64,000 nt of DNA from an uncultured Porphyromonadaceae bacterium. GTDB lineage: Bacteria; Bacteroidota; Bacteroidia; Bacteroidales; Muribaculaceae. The notes beneath the pieces are model-generated. The model saw only the letters and a list, made by a program, of their open reading frames with translations. It was not told the origin of the DNA and made no database searches. The translations under genes and the position numbers were made by a program. Shown piece after piece: positions 46,127 to 53,803 of the stretch; within the stretch, counting starts at the first letter, position 1, and every line of letters begins with the position of its first letter. Where the stretch lies: contig URCF01000003.1 of assembly GCA_900546365.1 (NCBI GenBank), positions 1 through 64,000 of the forward strand, read 5' to 3'.

Positions 46127-47127
46127 TGCCAAGATTTTCTGTTATAGTGCCGGTTTACAACCGTGTGTATGAAGTGCGTGACCTGCTGGAAAGCCTTATG
46201 AGGCAATCCTGCAGTGATTTCGAGCTGCTGCTGGTGGAGGACGGTTCCACTAAGCCATGCCGTGAGGTGGCCGAGGAGTATGCCGCCAAGGGGTTGGATG
46301 TGAAATATTTCTATAAGCCCAACGAAGGCCGCTCCATAGCCCGCAACTATGGCATCGAGCGGGCATCGGGCAGCTATCTGGTGTTTTTTGACAGCGACTG
46401 CGTCATTCCCGAAAATTATTTCAGCACTCTCGCGGCTCAGCTCGATGCCAATCCGTTGGATTGTTTCGGCGGCCCCGATGCTGCTCATGATTCATTCTCG
46501 CCCATGCAGAAAGCCATCAATTTTGCCATGACTTCGTTTCTCACCACTGGCGGGATACGCGGAGGCAAGGTGCAGATGGAGAAGTTTGTGCCACGCTCGT
46601 TCAATATGGGCTATTCGCGGAGCGTATGGCAGAAGGTGGGCGGTTTCAGGGAGATGTTTTCCGAGGATATCGACATGAGCACACGCATCCGTAAGGCCGG
46701 ATTTTCAATTGGACTTGTGCGTCCGGCGTATGTGTACCACAAGCGTCGCATTGACCTCAAAAAATTCTGGCGGCAGGTGTATGTGTTCGGCATGAGCCGC
46801 ATCACACTCAAGCTGCTCTATCCCGACTCGATGAAACTCGTGCATATCCTTCCGGCTTTGGCTGTGATAACAGGTGTGATTTTGGTGGCTCTCGGCATAT
46901 TCGTGTCGCCATGGTGGTTCGCTCCGCTGGCGGTGTATGCTTTGGCCATTTATTCGGCAGCCCTCAGCTCCACCGGCAGCCTGCAGGTGGCGTTGCTGGC
47001 CATACCGGCGTCGTTCATCCAGATTGTCGGTTATGGCAGCGGGTTTATCAAAGCTTATTTCACCAAGATAATCCTTGGCAGGGGCAGAGACATTGAGCAG
47101 GAGATAGCAATCAGAAAAGGGAAATGA
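46126..47127 (+). CDS. Family 2 glycosyltransferase, membrane-associated
   Basis: GT-A-fold transferase of 333 residues. It starts with FSVIVPVYNRVYEV, has the metal-binding FFDSDC near 88-93 and a later SEDIDMSTRIRKAG near 180-193, the typical acceptor/catalytic loop. Two to three hydrophobic segments near 240-312 anchor it to the membrane. It may modify a surface polysaccharide or lipid-linked sugar; no other glycan genes are adjacent. Its stop overlaps radC by 4 bases (ATGA). Confidence 0.88.
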   Translation: MPRFSVIVPVYNRVYEVRDLLESLMRQSCSDFELLLVEDGSTKPCREVAEEYAAKGLDVKYFYKPNEGRSIARNYGIERASGSYLVFFDSDCVIPENYFSTLAAQLDANPLDCFGGPDAAHDSFSPMQKAINFAMTSFLTTGGIRGGKVQMEKFVPRSFNMGYSRSVWQKVGGFREMFSEDIDMSTRIRKAGFSIGLVRPAYVYHKRRIDLKKFWRQVYVFGMSRITLKLLYPDSMKLVHILPALAVITGVILVALGIFVSPWWFAPLAVYALAIYSAALSSTGSLQVALLAIPASFIQIVGYGSGFIKAYFTKIILGRGRDIEQEIAIRKGK

Positions 47128-47867
47128 TGGAAAACGCAACCGTGGAGCAACCGTTGAGAAGCGACCGTCCCGAAGTGGCGTTCTCCCACACCAAAATTGC
47201 CAATCTCAGCGAGGATGAGAAACCGCGCGAAAAGGCTATATCTCTGGGCATAAGGAGCTTGAGCGATGCTGAGCTGATGGCATTGCTGCTCGGTTCCGGG
47301 CAGCAGGGAAAATCTGCCATCGACCTTGCGCGGGAAATTTTGGCTGAATGTTCCAATTCAGTGAGCCGTCTGGCACGGATGCCCATCATGGAGATGGTGC
47401 GCCGCTTCAAGGGGGTGGGGCCGGCCAAGGCTGTGACCATAGCCGCAGCACTGCAGCTTGGACAGCGGGCCAAGCGCGATGAGTCGCAGCCCAAAACTGT
47501 GCGTACATCCGCCGATGCCTTCAACTATATGCGCCCGTTCATGGAGTTTCTTGATGCCGAGGAGTTCTGGATCATCGTCCTGTCGAGGTCCAATCAAATC
47601 CGCCGTGCCGAGTGTGTGAGTCGCGGAGGCACCGCTGCCACCTACGTTGACCCCAAGATGGTGATGAAGCGGGCCATCGACAGCATGGCCTCGTCAATCA
47701 TACTGTGTCACAATCATCCGTCGGGCAACTGCTCCCCCTCCGCCCAGGACGATGCCTTGACCAGAAGGCTCAAGAGTGCCGGGGAGATTATCGACATAAG
47801 AGTGCTTGACCATATCATTGTGTGCAACGACACTTTCTATTCCTACGCCGACGAGGGGAGGATGTAG
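47124..47867 (+). CDS. radC: RadC family JAB-domain protein
   Basis: JAMM/MPN+ domain protein of 247 residues, historically called DNA repair protein RadC, with no firm biochemical role. The N-terminal helix-hairpin-helix region reads FKGVGPAKAVTIAAA near 93-107. The metal-binding motif HNHPSGNCSPSAQD lies near 196-209 with upstream Glu in DAEEFWIIVLS. Its last base abuts the convergent trkA stop with no gap. Confidence 0.9.
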   Translation: MMENATVEQPLRSDRPEVAFSHTKIANLSEDEKPREKAISLGIRSLSDAELMALLLGSGQQGKSAIDLAREILAECSNSVSRLARMPIMEMVRRFKGVGPAKAVTIAAALQLGQRAKRDESQPKTVRTSADAFNYMRPFMEFLDAEEFWIIVLSRSNQIRRAECVSRGGTAATYVDPKMVMKRAIDSMASSIILCHNHPSGNCSPSAQDDALTRRLKSAGEIIDIRVLDHIIVCNDTFYSYADEGRM

Positions 47868-48566
47868 TCACACGGTGTTCAGATCGCGAAACATCGAACG
47901 AAATCCTTTCTCTGTGCCCATACATGTGAGCACATCGCCGTGAGCTATCCGTTGGTCGGTGTTGCCTTTGAGGTCGAGCAACCGCAGTTCCGAGCTTTTC
48001 ATTCCCAGCAGATTGCGGGTGTCGGTGGGACGGGCGGCAGCTATCAGCCGGAGTGAATATTTCTTCTGCAGGCTGTCTGAGTCGTAAGGCTCTCCTTCAA
48101 GTGCATCGGGGGCGGTGAATTTGAGTATGTAATGGTCCTGGTCCACTCTCATCGATGCCACAGCGGCGCCAAGCTCCATCTCATACATCAGATCCTTGGC
48201 GGCACGCTGCTCGGGGGTAAGTATGCGGTCGATGTTGAAGCTGCTAAGGATGGACTCGTGGAGCGAGTCGATGGCGCGGGCATAGATATGCGGCACCTGC
48301 ATCTTCTTGAGCACTGCCACAGTGCGTATGCTCGCCCCGAAATTCTCACCGATAGCCACTATAACCAGGTCAACATTTTTCAGAGGAAGCACCGACAGCG
48401 ATGTTTCGTCGGTGGAGTCGATAATGTAGGCTGTGGATATGTTGTCCTTTATATTCTCCACAAGCGAGGGGTTGATGTCGGCGCCTATCACCTCATGACC
48501 CATATTGGCAAGGTCAACGGCCAGATTGCTGCCGTAAATGCCTAATCCTATTATCAAATATCTCAT
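47868..48566 (-). CDS. TrkA/KtrA-type potassium uptake regulatory subunit
   Basis: Cytosolic RCK protein of 232 residues gating TrkH/KtrB. The NAD/ATP-binding motif GLGIYGSNLAVDLANMGHEVIGAD spans about 7-30, followed by DSTDETSL and VDLVIVAIGENFGAS. A single RCK_N is followed by one RCK_C region (about 135-220). The length points to the KtrA half-size type rather than the doubled E. coli TrkA. It follows trkH by 12 bases on the same strand. Confidence 0.9.
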   Translation of the reverse strand: MRYLIIGLGIYGSNLAVDLANMGHEVIGADINPSLVENIKDNISTAYIIDSTDETSLSVLPLKNVDLVIVAIGENFGASIRTVAVLKKMQVPHIYARAIDSLHESILSSFNIDRILTPEQRAAKDLMYEMELGAAVASMRVDQDHYILKFTAPDALEGEPYDSDSLQKKYSLRLIAAARPTDTRNLLGMKSSELRLLDLKGNTDQRIAHGDVLTCMGTEKGFRSMFRDLNTV

Positions 48567-48578
48567 AGCGGTTGATTG

Positions 48579-50444
48579 TTAGCTGATTATTATAATGTCG
48601 TTGGGATAGCGCGCTCCTCCGTCGCGCTGCTGCGGGGTGAGTCCGGTGAGGAGGGATATGATGCCGACTCTACCTAAAAACATCGCCGCGCAGAGCAGTA
48701 TCTCTGATTTTGCACTAAGTGCCGGGGTCACACCTAACGAAGAGCCGACGGTGAACAATGCCGACAAAGCCTCAAACAGCAGGTCCCTGGTGGATAGTCC
48801 CGGCTCCATGATCACCAGGGTGGTGGCGAAGAAGAAATAGCTGATGATGCTCAGGGCCACAACGGCGTTCGCCCGGCGTATCGAGCCTACGGCTATGGTG
48901 CGCGAGAAGGCTGTGACTGACGACCGTCCCGTGATGATTGATTTGAGGTTGAGGCAGATGGCAGCAAAGGTGTTCACCTTGATACCGCCCGCGGTGGATT
49001 GTGACCCGCCGCCTATCCACATCAGGAACATCACTATTATCAGCGTGGAGGGGAGGAATCCGGAGGGAGCTACCGAGCTGAACCCTGCACTGCGGGGAGT
49101 AGCGGAATTGAACACTGCCTGTGTCACCTTTTTGGCGAAATCCATCCCCGCGAGGGTGTTGTCATACTCCAGTATCAGAAAAGCCACCGCTCCGGCTGCA
49201 AACAGCAGGAAGAAAGTGGTGAACACTATCCTGGTGTTCATATTGTAGTTGTGGACAATCTTCGGACCCACTCTCTTGTGGCGCAGCCGCCGCCATCCGC
49301 GCTGCAGATGTTGCCCGAGGGTGTCCTTGATATTGGTCAGTATCGGAAACCCTATCGCTCCGGTTATGATGATGACCGTTGTAACCCAGTACACCGACAG
49401 ATTGTCGTACATCAACACCGGATTCGACATCCCTTGGGGAAGGACGGAGAACCCGGCATTGCAGAACGATGAAACAGAGTGGAACACGCTGAACCACAGT
49501 TCATCGGCCGGGCTCATCCCCATGGTGCCTCTCACTGTCAGATATATCAACATGGCGCCTATCGCCTCGATGGTGATGGTGAAAGCAAATATATAGCGTA
49601 GGGTGGGGATGAGGGCGTTCATGCTGCGCGAATAAACTATGTCCTTGAGCATCAGTTGGCTGTAGATGGATGTGCTTCCGCTGAAAAACAATGCGAAAAA
49701 GCTCGTGAAGGTCATCAACCCAAGACACCCCACCTGTATAAGGACAAGGAGCACCAGCTGACCCAGCGGGGTGAAAGTGCTGAATATCTCCACCGGAGTC
49801 AGTCCGGTGATGCACACGGCACTGGTGCTCACAAACAGTGCGTCGCTGTACTCAAGCGGCAGATAGGTGCACCGTGGCAGTTGCAGCAGCATGCTCCCCA
49901 CAAGGATAATCACAATAAAACTCCCGGACATCAGCAGCGAGGGGTTGGTGCGTTTGCCGATGGCGCGGATAATTCCGTAGCTGAGGGTTAGCACTGAATA
50001 GGCTATCAGCACCGGATAGAGATACCAGCGGGAGTAAAAAATATCGCACAGCCATGGCACCCACGGATGCTCGGGGCGGGGCCAAACCCATGGGATTGTA
50101 GATATGATAATAGCCGCGTCGAGTATCCATTTGATCGGCTTGTTGCTTTGGCATGTGTGGTGAAACTCAAACAGATAGTGATACACCACATTGAGCACAA
50201 ATACCCCCTGACACAGCCTCACCACATATTTGAGCTCGGCCTGGTGCTCCACGGTATGCTCATATCCTGCCATCACTGTCACACACACAATGCACGCCAC
50301 CGAGGCTGCGACAGCCAGCAGCTCCACACCGGCACCACACACCCGCAGGGTGGATGCGCTGTGGATCTTTAGCCTGTGCACGGATGTGCCCATGATCCAA
50401 AGCCGGTGGTTGATGCGCTTGATGAGATTATTCAATGACAGCAT
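48579..50444 (-). CDS. TrkH/KtrB-type potassium transporter with extended N-terminus
   Basis: Polytopic K+ transporter of 621 residues. The channel core from about residue 175 has four membrane-pore-membrane repeats; the first pore loop is TSAVCITGLTPV with the filter Gly, the second SSFCNAGFSVLP, the third TPRSAGFSSV and the fourth TVGSSLGVTPAL. About 170 extra N-terminal residues hold four more hydrophobic segments, longer than E. coli TrkH (about 480) and typical of Bacteroidetes forms. Works with the TrkA-like protein encoded just downstream. Confidence 0.92.
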   Translation of the reverse strand: MLSLNNLIKRINHRLWIMGTSVHRLKIHSASTLRVCGAGVELLAVAASVACIVCVTVMAGYEHTVEHQAELKYVVRLCQGVFVLNVVYHYLFEFHHTCQSNKPIKWILDAAIIISTIPWVWPRPEHPWVPWLCDIFYSRWYLYPVLIAYSVLTLSYGIIRAIGKRTNPSLLMSGSFIVIILVGSMLLQLPRCTYLPLEYSDALFVSTSAVCITGLTPVEIFSTFTPLGQLVLLVLIQVGCLGLMTFTSFFALFFSGSTSIYSQLMLKDIVYSRSMNALIPTLRYIFAFTITIEAIGAMLIYLTVRGTMGMSPADELWFSVFHSVSSFCNAGFSVLPQGMSNPVLMYDNLSVYWVTTVIIITGAIGFPILTNIKDTLGQHLQRGWRRLRHKRVGPKIVHNYNMNTRIVFTTFFLLFAAGAVAFLILEYDNTLAGMDFAKKVTQAVFNSATPRSAGFSSVAPSGFLPSTLIIVMFLMWIGGGSQSTAGGIKVNTFAAICLNLKSIITGRSSVTAFSRTIAVGSIRRANAVVALSIISYFFFATTLVIMEPGLSTRDLLFEALSALFTVGSSLGVTPALSAKSEILLCAAMFLGRVGIISLLTGLTPQQRDGGARYPNDIIIIS

Positions 50445-50505
50445 ACTTGTTTTCTATCTTTCCCTCTGTTGTATAACACACCGCCGGCACTATTGGTTGA
50501 AAAAA

Positions 50506-50534
50506 ATATCCCGGAGCAGTGTGCCCCGGGATAT
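50506..50534 (-). terminator. Strong intrinsic terminator of the PCMD operon
   Basis: A 9-base-pair stem (ATATCCCGG with CCGGGATAT) with an 11-base loop lies 20 bases past the PCMD lipoprotein stop and is followed on the minus strand by seven T residues. It marks the end of the four-gene surface operon. Confidence 0.85.
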
Positions 50535-50554
50535 CATATCAATCAACTGTTGGA

Positions 50555-52138
50555 TTAGTAATCGTAGTTGAGGGTGAAGTGCAGAATGTCGAGCGTGGAG
50601 CCCGGACCGCCGGTGTAGTAGTCGCCATATTTGGAGGTGGAGGCCACCACGAGCAGATATTTGGGCTTGCGCGAATAGCTCTTGTAGGTGAGCGGAATGG
50701 TGATGTCGGTGTACTCGTCGATGTCGGTATCGGTGCTGAACTCACCGTAGGCTATCACACAATCACCATCTTTGTCAAACAGCTGGCGATTACTCTTCTG
50801 GGTGCGGATTTCATACGGAGTGTCGGAGTCAATAAGGGCACACCATACTATGCACATGTCGGGTTGGTTGCGCAAGTTGGTGAGGTCGGGATTGGAGGTG
50901 CTGACGCGGGTTATCGGAGTGCTGTGGAATTTGATGCGTGTGCTCAGGCTTGTGGGACGCTCTGTGAACGGCTGTCCGAAGTCAAGCACACCGTCGGTGC
51001 CCACTACTCGCTTGAAATCACCGGCAAACATATTGCCCGCGGCGAATTTGATACCTGCTATCACCTTGGCTTCCAGATGCGCTCCACGATACCCCGTGAT
51101 TGACATTATGTCGGAAATAGGAGTGGTGACATTGGAGGAGCCGATATATGTGGATCCTTTGTTGCCTGTGCCCCAGAACCCTGTGGTTTGCGAGGCATCG
51201 GCCCAGGGATACCATGTGCGGTTGTTCACATAGCACCATTCCTCGAATTGGGAGTTGGGCAGCTGTTCGATGGAGCCGGTGGTGAACTGCACCACGATGC
51301 TGGTGTCTTCATCGCTTGTGGCTCTGGCCTCGTAGGTGGTCTGCGGCAGCAGATGGATGAGGCGTGCGGTGAACGAACCGCCGTCGTGGGTTATCCATTC
51401 CTGCGGCACCACAATCCACTCTTCAGCCCCGGCCACACGATACTCGAAACCGTTGGTCTTGCCCACCTCAGCGGAGCCGTAGAGCCATGCCACGTTGGTC
51501 CACGCGTCCGCCGGTTCTATGAACACCTTGGTGGCGGTTTGGGTAATGGTGATGGTCCATTGGGTGGTGATGCCGTGTTCGGTCACATCCACCACCACGG
51601 GTTGGGTGAAGTCAACGCTTTCGCCCACCATGGCCGGTGAATATGTGGCCTCGGGGCTTGCGAGTTTCATCGACAGTACCTGCACAGCCGACAATGGCAC
51701 CACATCGGGCACCACTGCGCTCACGGTATGGTTGTCAACATCTATCTCGCTTGAACCCACCTGATTGGCCACTGTGAAATAGCGGCTTATCTCCTGTATG
51801 GCGCGGATGTTCCACGTGTAGTCCTGATACAATGACAGCACCACCTGCTTCGGCTCGCTGAGATCCAGCGGGTTGGCAAGCAGTGTCATGGACGCGTCGC
51901 TGATGGCGCATCCGGGTGTTATGCTGTAATTGGTCACTTCAAGGCCGCGTATGTTAGCTTCCTCGGTCAGAAACACTGTGACAGTGGCCGATGCGGAGTC
52001 GATGTTGGCCACACGCGACTCTCCCTTCACCTCAAAGGTGAGGAAGTTGGGTTGGATGCGGGGGTAGGGTAGGTCGTTGGTTATGCACGAACTCACCGCC
52101 ACGGTGCACATCGCTGCCATGGCTATGCCACGCAGCAT
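50555..52138 (-). CDS. PCMD domain lipoprotein
   Basis: Predicted surface or periplasmic lipoprotein of 527 residues. ATG 52138 starts a signal with lipobox AVSSC; a GTG at 52171 would overlap the preceding gene. The N-terminal half has beta-sandwich-like segments that recall DUF4493-like or Ig-like folds (FLTEEANIRGLEVTNYSI). The C-terminal half, from about residue 285 (NSQFEEWCYVNNRTWYPW), matches the PCMD domain (putative carbohydrate metabolism domain), with TTGFWGTGNKGS, YRGAHLEAK and a closing SKYGDYYTGGPGSTLDI. Its ligand is unknown. It is the last gene of the operon, 20 bases after a barrel gene. Confidence 0.82.
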   Translation of the reverse strand: MLRGIAMAAMCTVAVSSCITNDLPYPRIQPNFLTFEVKGESRVANIDSASATVTVFLTEEANIRGLEVTNYSITPGCAISDASMTLLANPLDLSEPKQVVLSLYQDYTWNIRAIQEISRYFTVANQVGSSEIDVDNHTVSAVVPDVVPLSAVQVLSMKLASPEATYSPAMVGESVDFTQPVVVDVTEHGITTQWTITITQTATKVFIEPADAWTNVAWLYGSAEVGKTNGFEYRVAGAEEWIVVPQEWITHDGGSFTARLIHLLPQTTYEARATSDEDTSIVVQFTTGSIEQLPNSQFEEWCYVNNRTWYPWADASQTTGFWGTGNKGSTYIGSSNVTTPISDIMSITGYRGAHLEAKVIAGIKFAAGNMFAGDFKRVVGTDGVLDFGQPFTERPTSLSTRIKFHSTPITRVSTSNPDLTNLRNQPDMCIVWCALIDSDTPYEIRTQKSNRQLFDKDGDCVIAYGEFSTDTDIDEYTDITIPLTYKSYSRKPKYLLVVASTSKYGDYYTGGPGSTLDILHFTLNYDY

Positions 52139-52157
52139 GGCTTTTGCTGATATATGA

Positions 52158-53000
52158 TTAAATGTGAACACCTATTCCAAAATTGATGTTAAACAAATTG
52201 AATCTGAAATTGGCTCCTGACGAAAATCTTGAGCCTTCGTCCTCGCCGTTGGTAAGCTGGCTCTCCTTGGTGAGGTAAAGGCCGAACACGCCGAACGACA
52301 CATTGAAGCTCAAATTTTCCATGATGAACACACACACACCCGGGCTGAAATTAAGACTTGCTTCGGTGATGTTGGTGCGGGTGTCGTAAAGGGTGTCGCT
52401 ATAATAGCGTTTGAAGCGCGATGAGCCGCTGCCGAAGTCAAGGCTCACTTCATTGAACACTGCGAACCGCTTGCTTCTCCCCAGACCAACATAGTTGCGG
52501 TAGAACACGCCGATGGTGTATTTCGACGAGTAGTAGGATATGTCGTGAAGATTGAAGCTGAGGTCCTCACCGGCATTGAACCCGATTGAGCCGAGGTCGG
52601 CTTCGCCGCGGGTGTAGGCAAATTTTATACCTATTGCCTGATTGTTGCGGATAAAATACCCTATCGTGGGACGGATGGCATACTGCTTCCCTTTGAAGTC
52701 GAGGTCGCTGATGGCCTGGAGCACTTCCACATCATCGGCCGAGAACTCACCGTAGGATGCGGTGAGGCCAAACATCCACTGTCCCTTGGGAGTGAACAGA
52801 TAGTTGTACAATCCGCGGTCAAAGCGGCTGTAGTTGCGTTGCGGTATGATGATGCTGACGGTGTCGTTGCCTATTATCACCTTTTCGTCCAGTTCACTCA
52901 CCGGCTCTTCCGATGTTGCGGCAGCTGTCATGCCGTTCCCGGCCCATGCCATCGCCACGCTGCATATTGCAAAAATTGCTGTAAATATTCTTTGCTTCAT
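52158..53000 (-). CDS. Outer-membrane barrel-like protein (paralogue 2)
   Basis: Exported 280-residue protein: signal peptide MKQRIFTAIFAICSVAMAWA, then an acidic linker and a repeating pattern of amphipathic strands that ends in FNLFNINFGIGVHI. It has PKGQWMFGL near 72, YRNYVGLGRSKRFAVFNE near 168 and a C-terminal NLFxIxFGxx strand, all shared with the next gene upstream. No known family recognised. Probably a small beta-barrel porin or anchor working with the neighbouring PCMD proteins. Confidence 0.72.
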   Translation of the reverse strand: MKQRIFTAIFAICSVAMAWAGNGMTAAATSEEPVSELDEKVIIGNDTVSIIIPQRNYSRFDRGLYNYLFTPKGQWMFGLTASYGEFSADDVEVLQAISDLDFKGKQYAIRPTIGYFIRNNQAIGIKFAYTRGEADLGSIGFNAGEDLSFNLHDISYYSSKYTIGVFYRNYVGLGRSKRFAVFNEVSLDFGSGSSRFKRYYSDTLYDTRTNITEASLNFSPGVCVFIMENLSFNVSFGVFGLYLTKESQLTNGEDEGSRFSSGANFRFNLFNINFGIGVHI

Positions 53001-53018
53001 AATGTTGCTCCGGATGAA

Positions 53019-53765
53019 TTAGATGTAGAACATCACACCAAAAGATATCGAGAACAGATTGATCTTGAAATTGGCGTGTTTTGAATTTCTGTTTGACACA
53101 TAGATCTGGTCAGTAACGGCGCGGGTGTGTGTGTAGCCGAAGCCGAGCACACCCACATTCACTTCCAGCGCGGAGTAGTTGCTGAGAAACATTATGAATC
53201 CTGGGGTGAGACCTATGTCAAGCGAAAAGTTTCGCTCATAGGTGCCCGTCAGGGTATCGCCGCTGCCGTTGCTCAGCTTCGAGCGTCCTCCGCCGAGCGA
53301 CAGCTGGATTTCGTTGAAAAATCCGAACCGCTTGCTGTTGCCGAGCGAAAAATAGTTGCGGAACAGCGCTGTGGCAAAATAATTGCTCCGGATGCTGTAC
53401 AGATTGTCGGCATCGAAATGGGTGTCCTCGCTGAGCTTGAGCGAGCCCTCGTCCATTTTCACTCTTGAGTTTTCAAAGCTGAACCGTCCGCCGGCGGCGA
53501 GGTCGTTTTTGAAACAAAACAATGCCGTGGGGCTGATTTTGAAGGTGTGCGCGTTGCCCGACACTCCTTCGAGAATAAGAAATTGGTAATTGTTTTGGTT
53601 GCTTTGGGCGTAGTTGACCGACACACCGGCAATCCATTGCCCCTTGGGGATGAACGACACTTGCTCCAGATCGCGCTTGAAATGCTCCTGGGCGTTTGTT
53701 GGCGATGCCCCTGTCAGCATCGCGGCCCCTAAAGCCAATGCAATGATTGTTTGCTTTAGTCTCAT
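53019..53765 (-). CDS. Outer-membrane barrel-like protein (paralogue 1)
   Basis: Exported 248-residue protein: signal peptide ending in GASPTNAQ near 26, then strands similar to the downstream gene. Shared blocks are FIPKGQWIAGVSVNY near 34-48, FRNYFSLGNSKRFGFFNE near 138-155 and FKINLFSISFGVMFYI at the end. The two products therefore come from a gene duplication. The gap to the downstream paralogue is 18 bases. Function unknown; likely an integral outer-membrane beta-barrel. Confidence 0.72.
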   Translation of the reverse strand: MRLKQTIIALALGAAMLTGASPTNAQEHFKRDLEQVSFIPKGQWIAGVSVNYAQSNQNNYQFLILEGVSGNAHTFKISPTALFCFKNDLAAGGRFSFENSRVKMDEGSLKLSEDTHFDADNLYSIRSNYFATALFRNYFSLGNSKRFGFFNEIQLSLGGGRSKLSNGSGDTLTGTYERNFSLDIGLTPGFIMFLSNYSALEVNVGVLGFGYTHTRAVTDQIYVSNRNSKHANFKINLFSISFGVMFYI

Positions 53766-53803
53766 GTGGTTATTGATTGGTTTATGTTTCTATTATTTTC
53801 TGT

